The notes: generated by a model not told the origin, from the letters alone. A stretch of DNA of 64,000 nucleotides from Carallia brachiata (GCA_021464245.1 JADCRB010000071.1:1612001-1676000); one strand, 5' to 3'; positions 22,214 through 35,970 are shown, counted from the first letter of the stretch. Numbers and translations are program-made.

Positions 22214-25200
22214 GTCAAACAAGAAGGCTAGCACCGTAATGGTCTAAAAAGTAGCAACAGAGCAGGGCCAATGAACCCCAATCGCATCCTGACACAATAA
22301 ACGGGTGACTTCCAGCGGAGGTATTTTAAAAATATGGACCTCAAAGAACTTGAAAAAGGCTGCGTAAAACACATATTTACAGTAAGCCCAATGATTTGGA
22401 ACCAAGGAACTAGGCCTTGAGGCCCATCACCCGTGGCCCAATCTACAAACCCAGCTCGTGGATCAACCTTATTCCTAGCTCCACTCCCATTTCTCTTTTT
22501 CTTTTTCTCTTTTTTTTTTTATTGGTTTAATTAGTTCGGGAGAAGAAGTTTAATTATAAAGATTGTTGAGATTAGAACTTCAATCTAACTTGAAATTGTT
22601 TTAGCCCGCCACAAGGCTATTAGTTTGCTCTGCTTATTTATTGCGAACCCTCTGACGTTTCTCACATGGCTCTGCTCTAGACTCCAGTCAGATACTATGG
22701 AATCCATCAAATTTAATTAAAAATCATCCACAATAAATCAGGTAAAATAGTAGCATACCCCTTGAGCCTAGTGTTGTCTCTGCCCCTCTTGTCTTTATTT
22801 TTATATTTTATATTATTTAATTTATATCACCTGAAGTCGACTTGAGCACGTATTACTAAGGTTGGTTCTAACTCCAACAGCCGAGTTCTTTCGCACAATT
22901 TTTGTTCGGTTGAAGTGTAATCAACCCAATTAGTTTGGACATCTATCATTAAAGTATTATGGGTTTAACAAGTTGAACAATGTCTTCAAGGGCAAGATGG
23001 TAGTGTTCTTGTATAGGAGAATTGATTTGGAATAGGAATAATATCCAATCGATCTCTTTCTTGATCACTTGAAATATACAAATTTTACATGAATGAAATC
23101 TATATTATTTTAATTTTAAAAATATATATATATTACATGGATGCAGTTGTTTTGTTCCCCCCCTTCAATTAAAAAAATGATAATGTTCTATCGACGCAGT
23201 TGTTTTGTTCCACCCCACCCCACCCCCCCGATTATCAACTTAATCATCATCCTGGGAGGACATAGTCAGATGGCCATATGGGCACGTTCTTGAAATATGT
23301 GGAGCCAGGGACCACTTACTAGTTAGATAACACATAGGCCAAATTAATACTGACAGTAGAAATATTTAATTGAATCTTTTAAATGTGATAAACGTAAGAT
23401 CAAAATTATATGTACATTAAATGATTAATTTTTTAAAAAATTATATTAAATATTAAAAATTATTAAATAAATTATATAATTATTTTAATATTATTTAAAA
23501 TTAAACTATATAATCAACCTTCTAAGAGTTGAGAGCTCGACCTACAAAATTGTACTTCACAACCCCTAAGTATTATTTTAACTGCTCAAATGTTGAAAAT
23601 GTTTGTTTACAATTTCTACAGTCAAATCACATGTTTTATTTTTTTTATGATATCAACAAGCAAAGAAATTAAACACAAATTAACTTTCGGTCCAAAAATT
23701 TGATGGCTGCTATATTCGTGAAGTAATGTTTTAATGTTAAAAAAAAATCATAAACCAAATCAACATCGAAGACAAATAATCAGCCTTCCTTAGGTAGTGC
23801 AAAACCACCAAAATCTGCACGGAAGAGAAGATCGAGGCTCGGAGGAGGAGACCGAGACTCCCAATTTCTCAAAGGTTCATAACATTCTGCTCTAAGGTTA
23901 GCGACATAATCCGCGCGCGTCAAATCATAGGTTGAGCAAACATCCAAAATCATATGTGGAGTGTGAAAATTGTTGCCTGAAATAACCAAGGCAACTTTTT
24001 AGCATTTGCGGCTAATGTATGTATAAATAAAACATCCTCAAGCATTTTAGGTCATCTTCTTTTTTTCTTAAGCCTATTACAAATTTTATTCACAATAAAA
24101 ATAATTCTGGTCATTTTAATAAAAACTCATATGCACTTTAATAGTATAAGTTAGAGAATGAAATTTCAAAGGAAAAATATAAAAGTTTAAATTCTTAAAA
24201 CAAAACATTTTTTATTATTTTGGTTGATAATATTACATAGACACAATTAATAACATACAAGATAAATATACAATTAATTTAATAATATTTAATAATATAT
24301 TTATTTTTTAAAATTTAATATATATCTTACAATTTAATAATTTAATAATTTGATTACTTTATATCTACTGTACTACAAGATTGCATTGCTAAAAGAGTTT
24401 TCCTGTATCTAATCAAAATGACTTCGTAGCTAATCGCGTAGACTTGACTTTCAACAATACTTTGCCACGAGGATCCAGAATTATTGCCTTCAAACATGTA
24501 ATGCATCGTCCATGCATTCCTTTTATTTTATTTTATTTTTTTTATCCTTTAAACATGTAAAGCATTACTGTAAGACATTTTACCAGCGCAATGATTTCTG
24601 CGATTACGGTAGTAGTTGACAGTCACAATCACAACTTTTGCATTGGCTAATTGCCCGCACAAAACAATGACAAGCGCCAGCATGTCGAGTTCTTGTACGC
24701 AGAAAAATTTTTTAGCTGTTTTTTAAGTAATTATTTTGTGATTTGATATACAATATCATAAGTAAATTAGATGATACAATAGTGTGGTTATAAAAAATTA
24801 TTTAATATATTAAAAAATTATACGACATAGATAATTTGTTATAAAAAAAAATATTTTTTAATAACTGATTACCTATATCATATAATTTTTTTTTATATAT
24901 CATATAATTTCACTGTCATATTATATAATTTATTTGTTATGGTTACAAAACAACCACCTAAAAAATAATCATGTAGTAATACTCTTTCATATATTAAAAA
25001 TAAATTTTTTTTTGCCCGCATATTAAAAATAAATTTATCATCACAATTTGAGACCAATTCTCATTGGGGAAGCTTGCTTGGTGTTTCAATATGTTTGGTG
25101 GTACGGCTACATCAGTAGATTATTGGCCGGTGCGAGAAGGTGAAAGGGACCTCCCAACTAGGTCATCACATAATTCATTATCATTCACTGCTGTTTTTGG

Positions 25201-25584
25201 ATTATGAAAAATTAGTAAAATAAAAAAAGTTGTGAGAAAAAAGTTTAGAAAAAAAAGTTGTAAGAATACATTATTTGAACAGATAATAAATAAAAGAGAA
25301 ATAAAATAATGATAAAATAAAATTTTATATTTGTATTTTGTGAGAAAATAGTAAAAAATAAAAATTTATGCATAAAATTGTAAATATACCCTTGTAAATA
25401 ATGTAATGGTAAAGATGAGGGACATTTACATAAATTTTGCTTCTCATGCATTTTCTATAATTTATCTTGTGCACTTTCTTTTTTATGGTCCGCCTGTTGG
25501 ACTCAAAAAACAAAAAAAACAAAAATATGGGTCCTATGATTTATTTTCCTTTACTTTTCACACCTATTTTCTTTTTGTATAAAG
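22214..25584. other. Gene-free AT-rich tract
   Basis: No gene recognised. A minus-strand frame at 23,780-23,989 is less AT-rich than its surroundings but matches nothing I know. A C-rich stretch lies near 23,210-23,230. Many A/T blocks occur. Confidence 0.5.
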
Positions 25585-26064
25585 TAGTGTTGTAAAAATT
25601 GAACCGGACTGACCAGTTCAATTGATGAACAATTAGGTCTTTGATCCAGTTTAAGGCCGGTTCTTGACCAGTTTGAGAATCGGTCAAATTTAGTCAAAAT
25701 CGGTCAAAAAAGTATAAAAATTGGTAAAAATCGATTGGTTGGACAGACTGAACAGACCAATAAAAATAAAAAATTAAAATTTGGTCCCAAACTTTATTTA
25801 AATTATAATTAAAGCTCACATTTTATTTACAATATTCAATTTAGTACTAAATATTATCAAAACTTTCAATTCTGTTCTTATAACTAAAAAATTAATACCT
25901 AATTATTATTTATAAGTATTATTTTTAAATTAATTTTATAAATATATATTTATTAATAAATATCGATTCCATCAGTTCAATTACCGGTTAAACTAGTTAG
26001 ACTGATTTCACTTTGATCACTAATCATTCTGATTCGATAGTCAATCTGATTTTGACAACCTTAA
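25585..26064. mobile_element. Fold-back MITE with AGTGTTGT...ACAACCTT ends
   Basis: The left end TAGTGTTGTAAAAATTGAACCGG and the right end TGATTTTGACAACCTTAATA are inverted relatives. Sub-terminal blocks (GGACTGACCAGTTCAAT against ACCGGTTAAACTAG) add further symmetry. Elements with such 'GTTGTCAAAA...CCGG' ends are common in plant genomes. Non-coding. Confidence 0.55.
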
Positions 26065-26299
26065 TACAAAGGTTGGCTGCCCTAATTCTCAAAAACAAAA
26101 AAAAAAGTTGGCTGCCCCAACCCCTAAATTAGTCATAAAAAAATGAAATATTTTTTCAAAAAAATTTAAAATATAATTAAATATATTTAAAATAATATTA
26201 AATATTATTTAAAATTTAATTTTAAAAAATAAAACTTGTTGAATAACATTGCTACATCAGCAGGTCAGGTGGGTGCCAGGACTGTCACAGAAAATCTTA

Positions 26300-26545
26300 T
26301 GCTTTGTTTGGATTACAAGAAAAGAAATGAAAAAAAATTAAAAAATAGTACAATAATAATAATATTATAATTAATAAAATGTAATAATTAAAAATTTGTG
26401 AAAAAGAAAATAAATAGTAATTTATGAGAGAAAAAGTAAAAATTAGTTGTTTGAATTAATAAAAAATGAATAGAAAAGAATATAAATAAAAAGTAATTTC
26501 TAATTTTTTTTTTCTACTCTTTCCTATATTTTGCCAAACAAAGTA
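26300..26545. mobile_element. Tourist-like MITE (246 bp), sister of 19.5 kb copy
   Basis: The ends TGCTTTGTTTGG and CCAAACAAAGTA are inverted repeats, with TTA at 26,297-26,299 and 26,546-26,548. The interior shares AATAGTACAATAATAATAAT and AAGAAAATAAATAGTAATTT with the 19,545 element. Confidence 0.85.
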
Positions 26546-26629
26546 TTAATTTCAATGCTTTCTTTCCAATCGAACTCTCTTCTTTCACTTTTCCAACAAA
26601 CCAAACATGTTATAAAGAATTTTAATAGG

Positions 26630-26920
26630 GAAACGTGGGGCCCCCCTCCACGGTATAGCTGCGCCCCCAATTGACTGATTGGGCAAGTGCCCTCTGAATT
26701 AGGGGGCATTTTTGTGGGCCGCGCCCTTGCCCTCTCGTCAAGCGGCCGGCGGCCCCTATTTTTTGGCTGTTCCCTAATCGACTAGAATTATTAGGGTTTT
26801 ACCCCCCTTAACCCCAAGTATAGGCTTAAATTATTGACATGCCACTATGGTTGCCTCCCCAACTGGGCAAGCTGCGTTCTCAATTCGTGGGCACGCGCGC
26901 ACGCACACACACACGCACGC
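26630..26920. other. GC-rich patch in AT-rich DNA
   Basis: A sharp compositional island (runs such as GGGGCCCCCCTCC and GCGGCCGGCGGCCCC) ending in a CG/CA-rich purine-pyrimidine stretch near 26,893-26,935. No open frame of note. It may be an inserted fragment or a repeat edge; I do not recognise it. Confidence 0.5.
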
Positions 26921-27479
26921 ACACATACACACACATATATATATTTATTAGAAAAATAATTGAATTGGTTTAAGATTTTTTAACACATGAGGTATCCCAA
27001 TTAAGTAATATATATGTATATATGTACATAATTATATGTATTTAAATTATCAACTTTGGCAAATAACTCTGTTAAATGTTTATGAAACTAAAAAATGTTT
27101 AGGAAAACTGAGGACCAACTGACCAAGGCAAAGTTAAAGAAGATAAGAAAGGAATAATTATAATGATCTTGTTGGGATTTCACGTCAATTGGGCTTTAGA
27201 TAGTAAATTTTAAAAACTCTAATTGCTGAGCTATTCACCCTTGCACGTGTTGGTCATTTAATTTTAAGCTGTTCAAATCCTAATGCCTCGGTAATAATTA
27301 TTCGAAATAAAAGTACTTGCTAGCTATCCAAAACTGTCTTGTTATAAAAGACAAAAAGAAAATTACTTTTTAATTTTCCCTAAAAAGAAGCTGCAATATA
27401 TGAATACTTGCAAACATTGAAATATTACTAAGAGAGCAAGTATGTAGATACACGACCAGATATAATTAACACAATAATA

Positions 27480-28245
27480 TTTTATATTCATTAACTTTTT
27501 TGGTATTATTATAATAATATTTGTAATACTTTATTGATTACATTATTATTTCAATATAACACCAACGTAACAATACAATTTTTTTAAAAGCATCTAATAA
27601 CTTATTTTTTTAATTTAACTATCTAACAACTTATTTTATTTATTTTAAATAAATCTACAAAAAAAACTCTCAATTTTTTTGCCCTAAAAATTTTGAGCGT
27701 TTTGCTTACCAATTAGTGATTCATTTCAATCATGCGTTGGGCCCCTGAGCGGTTGCAATCGCCGTTGTTGACCGTTGGATTTCATCATCCCTTTTTGTCC
27801 CTACTGCGTCTGTTTTTTATTATTTTTTTTAGGACCCCTACTGGCCTATGTTAAATGCATTTAGCTGGGCTAAATCAGGAAAAACTCTCCCCCCATCGGC
27901 CTTCAACTTTTGAAGACCGTAAAATTTTCAAAGAAAGCAATTATTATTTTGTATTTCTAGCTATAAGACAGTGAATTTTTTTTTTTAAAAAAAAATTTAG
28001 TTACATGGCCTCAGATTTCTGACAATATAAAGTAAATTCACTAATATCATCAAACAAGTCCAATTGAAATTTCTTGATTTCGTAAAAAGAGAGTCAATGT
28101 CACAATAGATATTAAATATTTTAGAAACAAATATTTTATTAATACTGATCATTATAGCATAAAAATAAAAAAAATTAAATTAATGTACGTTCTTTTTTTA
28201 GTGAAGAAAAAAAATTCATTATAAGTATACCGATTATTGGATCTA
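27480..28245. repeat. Tandem duplication, copy 1
   Basis: This segment and 28,395-29,115 align along nearly their whole length. Shared landmarks include GAGCGTTTTGCTTACCAA, TGACCGTTG, CGGCCT near the middle and CATTATAAGTATACCGATTATT at the end. The copies differ by scattered substitutions and small indels, so the duplication is not recent. No coding content. Confidence 0.85.
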
Positions 28246-28394
28246 TAATAAATATAGTTAGATAAAATAATACTAAGAATATATATATTTTTAGTGTGCA
28301 ATATATTTATTTTATTTTTAGTGCGCAATATATATTTTATTGATTAAATGATATTATAATAATACCAAATATAACTATAATGAATATAGTTAGA

Positions 28395-29115
28395 TAAAAT
28401 AATATTTTATATAAAATAAATTGTTGAAGTATTATTATTTAAATATAACATTAAAATAGCAATATAATTTTATCTAACTATATCTAACAATTTATTTTTT
28501 AAAATTTAATTATTTAAAAATTTATATTATTTATTTTAAATAAATCTACAAAAAGCTATTTTTTTTTTCCAAAAAATTTTGAGCGTTTTGCTTACCAAAT
28601 AGTGATTCATAAGAGTCATGCGTTGGGCGCCTGAGACGGTTGCAATCGTGGTTATTGACCGTTGTATTTCATCATCCCTTTTGTCCCTACTGGCGCCTGT
28701 TTTTTATTATTATTTTTAGGACCCCTACCGGCCTATGTTAAATGCATATAGCTTGGCTTAGTCAGGAAAAACACTCCTCCGTCGGCCTCCAAGTTTTGAA
28801 GATCGTAAAATTTTCAACAAAGAAAGCAATTATTTTTTAGTATTTCTAGCTAGAAAACAGTGATTTTTTTTTACAAAAAAAAGGTAAAATTGCTGACCAT
28901 GTAAAGTAAATTCACTAATATCATCAAACAAGTCCAATCGAAATTTCTTAATTTCGTAAAAAGAGAGTCCATGTCATAATAGATATTAAATATTTTAGAA
29001 ACAAATATTTTATTGATACTGATCATTATAGTAAAAAAAGAAAAAAATTAAATTAATGTACGTTCTTTTTTTAGTGGAGAAAACAAATTCATTATAAGTA
29101 TACCGATTATTAAAT
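28395..29115. repeat. Tandem duplication, copy 2
   Basis: Second copy of the 27.5-28.2 kb segment in the same orientation, ending about 430 bp before the ATG of ALDH copy A. The 150 bp between the copies is AT-rich. Confidence 0.85.
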
Positions 29116-29451
29116 CTGTAAATTGAAATCGAGATAATTTCTATTTTTTGATGTCTTATTCAGCCACCTAAAAAAGCAAACTCATTAAAACCAATAACAC
29201 CGAATGAGATTTTATAGTTAAAGATTATAGTAATTATCAAATTTCAAAGTTAGTTAAAGATTATAATAATTATCAAATTTCAAAGTTACGCTACTTTTTA
29301 TTCCCACGTACACAAGAATTCATGATAATTCAGTTTAAAAAAGATTTGACCCCGTCTCTTCTACTTCTAGATGGGCCACGTCATAGGCCTACGGTGGGCC
29401 TGGGGGGCAATATCTATGCACAAATGGGCCTGAGCAGCAGCCATCTGCGCC

Positions 29452-29458
29452 TATAAAT
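29452..29458 (+). promoter_or_regulatory. TATA box of ALDH copy A
   Basis: TATAAAT, 88 bp before the ATG. A CCACGTCA motif (bZIP-type core ACGT) lies upstream near 29,375. Both are sequence inferences. Confidence 0.6.
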
Positions 29459-29545
29459 TAACACCAAACTTCCTCGAAAAAATCACACACGCGCACACAC
29501 TGTCTCTCTTGTCCAGAAACAGGCGAAAAAAGAGGGTGGGAAGAA

Positions 29546-32500
29546 ATGGCAAACCAAAGCAACGGAAGCTCTGATTCTTTCATCAAGTTGCCAGAAATAA
29601 AGTTCACAAAACTGTTCATCAATGGAGAATTTGTTGATTTAGTTTCAGGTTTCTTAATTCATCACTCCCCTCATCTCTCTCTCTCTCTCTATCACAAACA
29701 CACACACACACACACACACACACGAAAGAAAGCTCCATGTTGGTTAATTTCTGATTTCGTTGGTTAGGCTTTTTTTTTTTTTAATCTCTACACACACTGA
29801 TTTGGATACATAAATATCAGTATATACATATGTTTTTGTTTTGACGCCGTGTAGCATTTGAACTCTTCAATTCTTTCACTCTTTTAGTCTTACATCTTTA
29901 TGGTACAAAAATCTCTCCAGTGTCTACGGAAGAAAGGGACATGTATTTTTATAAGAAAAATACTGAGAAGTACTATTTAGATATGAACAAAATAACAAGA
30001 GCGTTTTGAATAATTGAAATAAAAAAAAAGATAAACTTTTATATGATTGTTGAATTGTGTAATTGATTTGTTATTATTTAAAGTTAAGTATAGAAATGAA
30101 TTTTTTTTTAATTATTTACTACGCGTACACGCATTGTTTAAAACGATTAAGCAGCTGTGCAAGTTAGTTTTTATATTCACCCTTTCTTGGGGTTTTGCAT
30201 AGGAATGGCTGTGCATAATAATGCAAATTTGTCCACGCTACGGTGATTTTGACATGTCGAATGACTTTGGGAATACAATGAGAATTCCCTAATTTAACCC
30301 TTCATCACACTAACATATTTTTGTATGATATTGTAATCTAATTGGTGAGTTTATTAGTTAATGATTGTTTTGCTTGTGTCCGCTAACATATTCAAAAAAT
30401 CTGAGTTTGGTAGAAATAAAAATGTCGAAGTGAATGTGTAACCACCTTAAAAAAGATCGACTAGGAAATGAAAATATTTGTAATAGAGTAGGTGTGATAC
30501 TCGGAGGAGATAAAATAAGAAAATAATGTTTACGTTGATTTAAATATATCTAACATTGATCAGTCAATGCTTTAATCAAAAGCAGCGATCAAATATAAGT
30601 AGATGACAAAAACATAGGGAAAGTGGGAGAGATGTAGATTTACGTGACAGTTTTTAATTTTAGACAAAAAGTAACGCAATAAAAATTTTTTACCTGAAAT
30701 TGTGTCCATTTATAATGAGATTTTGAATTTTTATAATTATCGTGATACTTTTGTAATAAAAATAAGTAGTAAATTTTATTATTTTTTTTGTAAAAAGTAT
30801 TACTGTAATTTAAAAAAATCAAACACTTGTTATAATCGGGTAAAATTTTGGGAAAAAAAATTTCTGAAATTGAAATGAGATTCTTTAATTTCTTTTCATC
30901 TTTCACATAATTTAATGCGTAATAGAACTAAATGACAAAATAATATATATAAAACTGACCCAATTAATTTTAGAATTAAAATTTTATTGTTGTTAACGCG
31001 GATTAGTAGTGTGTTTCGCTCCTATATACCATGCAAGAAGCATAGTGTAAAAATTGGACTTTCTTTAACGTTTTCTTCTATTATTGGATGTATCCAATAG
31101 ACAAAAGTATTAAGCAATGCTGTACCATCATGGTAAGGTGTCTTTTTGTGCATCACGGCTAGATCAATCTTGTCAGGACCGCTAGTGCATAAAAACTGAG
31201 TTGATAGGCACAGCGATATTTTTTTGACCTTTTCTTATAGTTACGTTAAAATTTTCATAAAATTTGGCTCTGATTTATCGTTTGGGTTAAAAATTAACAC
31301 CCTCCAAACATAAAACTTTGGTTAGGAAAAACTTTCGAGACAATAGATCCAAGAACAGGAGAGGTGATAGCAAGAGTTGCAGAGGGAGATAAAGATGACA
31401 CTGATATGGCTGTGAAGGCTGCACGCCTCGCCTTCGATTTTGGACCATGGCCCCGCATGTCCGGTTACGTAAGTGTCCCATCATCTTCATCTCTAACTTT
31501 ATCATATTAGCTTAGGCATGTATAATTTGACTCTTTACTAAAGTATCGGGAACCATATGATGAAAGGGCCGAATCGATCAGCATTTTATCATTTTTCAGC
31601 GAATTAAAATTTAATTTTGAATAAGTATTTTCCTACACTTCAAAAATTAAATCTCAAATTTTATACGTTAGTGTTCTGAACTACAAGCTCGGTACCCAAA
31701 CTTTTCCCCATAATGAAATTACAAATATAATATTAGGCTGATTATGTCTGGCTATCAGGCCACGTTATCTTGCATGTTTTACAGTGACACCGCGAAATTT
31801 TCAATTGCATATTTAAAAATTATCATAGTCAACATTTCCAATATGATCCATTTTGTCAAGAACGCTAAAATTTAGTTAGGAGAACGCCGTCCAAATTATG
31901 TGTTGTGTTGTCTTGAACTGATAGAAATAATTTGTATATTTTTGGAATATATCACAGAATTTATTGAAAGAAATTTCAGAAAAATAATAAAAAATTAGTA
32001 ATTTGATGTTAAACATGTTTATGGGTTTTTTTCAGGTGTGAAAAAAAAGAGAGAGAAAAAATTCCTAATTTACATTTAAAAAGTTTAGGGAGACGTCACT
32101 AAGAAAGTGAAACTTTAATGATTAGTTAAATAATATATTCATGACGGGTAAGATGTTTTCAATAGATTTTTTTTTTTTTTTTTTGTCATTTGTCCATTAG
32201 AACATATGGTAGTCACTAATCATCTGCGCATACACGTAATTATTTCTAATTCGTCATTCTAAGCCATTGAAAAAGTAAAGGGATATGAAAATCTTGATGG
32301 ACAAAAAAAAATAGATCACATAAAAATTTAAAATAAAGAACTCTCAAAAAACCCCAACATTTACCTGGTCGTCTACACAACAGTTCTTTGAAATTGTCAA
32401 TACGAAGAAATCATAGTTTTGTAGTTTTATTAGTCGGAACCACGAAAATTTTGTTTATAGATAGATATTAAAAACTTTGTGTAACGCTCTCCAAAGCCGC

Positions 32501-35500
32501 CCCAAAATTTCCATTCATGTTGGCCAGAAACGAAAAAGATTGATACTGACAGTAAAGAAGCTTAATACCTTACCCAGTTACTGTTAATTCAAGATACAAC
32601 CGGTGCAGAAGCAGTCTTTATTTATTGTTAGTGCCAAAGTATAGGAGTTCGGGAGGAGCAATATTCAACTTGTCTTAATAGTGGACAAGGACCATCCAAT
32701 AATAGACTACGGGCCATTTTTAGGAAAAAAAGCTTTTGTTATCCCCATCTCACGTGTTTCCAGATGTACTTGCGACCTGCAGTTTACGTGTGCTTTCTAC
32801 TCTGGAAAACAATTAAGAGCCGTAGATTTTTTTAAAACATATTTTTAAATTAATAAATTTTTAATTTTAAATAATAATATTTATATTTTATATAATAAAA
32901 TTATTTTAGTAAACTATAAATATTGTTATTTAAAATTATAAATTTATTTCATCACAAACAATTTTTCAAAATAAAATCTCCAGCTCTAAAACAATGCTCG
33001 TTAAGATCTGGTGTTACAATTATTTTAATTATAATAGAAATAAGTTGTATTTTGTTTTCTTTTGTTTTTTGCTAAAATAATTGAGTGAAGGAGAAGGGTT
33101 GAGGCCTAAGTGGTCCACCGACCACTAAGTTTGGCTCCTAGTTACTTACGAAAAGAATTTTATTGAGGTTGAGCATTTAAAAAAATCGCATAGGACAGTG
33201 TGTTTCCTCGAGAAAAGTAGAATATGAAATGATTATGAAAAGAAAATGGAAAACATTGCCAGCACTTTCATAATTATGAAAAGTAGAATATGAAATAATT
33301 ATGGAAAGTAGAATATCGTCTTTTTGTAACATGAGATGAAATGAATTCTTCAAGCCATGCACTTTTATCGCTTTTTTTTTTCTTTAAAAGTCTTTTGACC
33401 TTAACTACATAATAAAGAAATCACTTTCCGTTTCCAGAAAGCTCATCCTTATTATTAAGATTAGAACCAAAATTTTTCAAATAAAAATTTAAATTCTCTT
33501 GAGAGACCTTTATCCTGTTCATTACCCTTCACACACTTTTTTAGTTTTTACTGGGCTTTAATCAATATGATATCCCCTTATTACATTATGCTTATGGTTC
33601 ATTTGGATTCCGGTTGACAATCTTCTGTTTCTGTTTCGAGTACTTAATCTTAAATTGTCATGCAATTGAGTTTATTGATTTGAGTTCATGAGAATGAAAG
33701 TCCACTGACCTGAACAGAGTTATACCCTGATTTTGAGATGTTATGGCGCGATATGGGGTTGATTGGTTTATAGACACTCAGAAAAGATTTTTTTTTTTTG
33801 ATTAATTATAGTCAAAAACGAAAACCCATCTTTAAGAATTCCAATTATGAAAAATAAAAAGTTATATGATACAGTCAATTTGTTTGTTTTCCTGCTGTTC
33901 TTGAACGGGCGAACAGGCAAGAGGAAGGATCATGACGAAATTTGCAGACTTGATCGAAGAAAACATAGAAGAATTAGCAGCTTTGGATACTATTGATGCT
34001 GGCAAGTTGTTTGCTATGGGCAAAGCATTGGACATTCCTCACGCAGCAACGCTTCTGCGCTACTACGCAGGTGCAGCTGACAAAATTCATGGAGAAGTGT
34101 TGAAAATGTCGCGTGAGCTTCAAGGCTACACGCTGCGGGAACCGATTGGTGTTGTGGGACACATTATTCCCTGGAACTTTCCTACAAGCATGTTCTTTAT
34201 GAAGGTTAGCCCTGCCTTGGCGGCCGGATGCACCATGGTTGTCAAACCTGCTGAGCAAACACCTCTTTCAGCTCTCTATTATTGTCATCTAGCTAAAAAG
34301 GTAAAGCTTTGATTACATGCTGTCCTACTGTATTCAGTGATTTAATCTGATATGGATTGCTAATGCACTTAATACTGTTTTTTGTTTTTTTGAATACTAA
34401 TCAGGCTGGTATCCCTGATGGAGTCGTCAATGTTGTAACCGGATTTGGACCGACTGCAGGTGCCGCCCTCGCCTCACATATGGACGTTGATAAGGTGATT
34501 TCAATTTGATGATTCCCCTTTGGTTGTTGAAATAAGAAATTAGACCAGTTCTTCATCCCCTATTGGAAGAGGACCTTCAATTTATGCGATTTGTGTTTTA
34601 CCATTTCAGCTAAGTTTTACCGGGTCTACAGAAGTTGGACGCTTAGTGATGCAGGCTGCAGCAGCAAGCAATTTGAAACAGGTCTCACTTGAATTAGGAG
34701 GCAAATCACCTCTACTTATATTTGATGATGCTGATGTAGATAAAGCTGCTGATCTTGCCCTGTTTGGCATCCTTTACAACAAGGCAATTTTTTTACTTTT
34801 CCATCTTTATATTTCCACAGACTGAATTGAGCTGACATCTTATTACAATAAGTAATAACCTTTCTTTCATTCACATTATCAGGGAGAAGTCTGTGTGGCG
34901 AGTTCGCGTGTTTATGTTCAGGAAGGAATTTACGATAAGTTTGTAAAGAAGTTGGAGGAGAAGGCAAAAGAATGGACAGTCGGGGATCCTTTTGATCCAA
35001 CGTCTCGAGTTGGTCCACAGGTATACAAATTGGAAAGGTCATAGATAAGTCTATTTTTAACTATATGAAGAAACCAATTTTGATTGTTGTGATATGTCAT
35101 ATATTAACCATTTCAAGCTTAAAGAAAAGCTTCGATCCAAAATATGTCTACAAACCCATAACTAAAATGTTCATTTAATCCTCAAACCCGATGCAGGTTG
35201 ATAAGCAGCAGTTTGAGAAAATTTTGTCCTACATTGAGCATGGCAAAAGAGAAGGAGCCACGCTGTTGACCGGTGGCAAGTCTTTAGGCAAAAAGGGTTA
35301 TTATCTGCAGCCGACGGTCTTCACTGATGTTAAGGTATCTGCACTTTCCAGTGCAACAGTTCAGTTCCTTAAAACTTTAATCATAATGAGGTGTCTTTCT
35401 CTCTTTCTCCCCCTAATTAGTCTTGACAACTTGCTCAGGAGGACATGCTGATCGCAAGGGACGAAATTTTTGGACCAGTGATGGCACTGATGAAGTTCAA

Positions 35501-35970
35501 GTAAGTAGCATAATGGCCAATTCTGCCTTTTCAGTTTGTTCAATGAATTTAATACCCAAAAGAAAAATCCTAACTGACCCTACATTGATTTCAATGCCTT
35601 AACACTGCATGACTTCTTCAACGAGCTAAAGAACACAACCGATTTGTAGGATAATTTAAAACACTTATTATGTTCTTGTCCCACGAGCAATTGCAGGACT
35701 ATAGATGAGGCAATTAAGAGTGCAAACAATACAAGATATGGCCTAGCGGCTGGTATTGTAACCAAAAACTTAGATGTGGCTAATACTGTCTCAAGATCAA
35801 TCCGTGCCGGCATCATTTGGATCAATTGTTATTTCGCGTTCGATATGGACTGCCCATATGGAGGATGTAAGATGAGTGGGTTTGAAAGAGATCTTGGAAT
35901 GGAAGCCCTCCACAAGTATCTCCATGTCAAATCTGTTGTAACTCCTCTCTACAATTCTCCTTGGCTATGA
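29546..35970 (+). CDS. Aldehyde dehydrogenase family 2 member C4-like, copy A (intact)
   Basis: Members of this family (Arabidopsis REF1) oxidise sinapaldehyde and coniferaldehyde to sinapic and ferulic acid in the cytosol with NAD(P)+. Nine exons: 29546-29648, 31326-31468, 33917-34300, 34405-34494, 34610-34783, 34883-35020, 35197-35334, 35439-35500, 35697-35970. They sum to 1,506 nt, 501 residues, the length I recall for REF1. Key residues fall at canonical ALDH numbers: Asn169 in IIPWNFP, Lys192 in VVKPAEQTP, general base Glu268 in LELGGKSP, nucleophile Cys302 in GEVCVASSR, and Glu399 in DEIFGP. No targeting peptide is seen, and the C-terminus [12 protein letters not shown] is typical. The intron after exon 5 has a GC donor (AAG|GCAATT) where C and D have GT. 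Intron 2 is 2.4 kb; intron 1 holds a CA microsatellite. This is the only copy with an uninterrupted frame. Confidence 0.95.
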
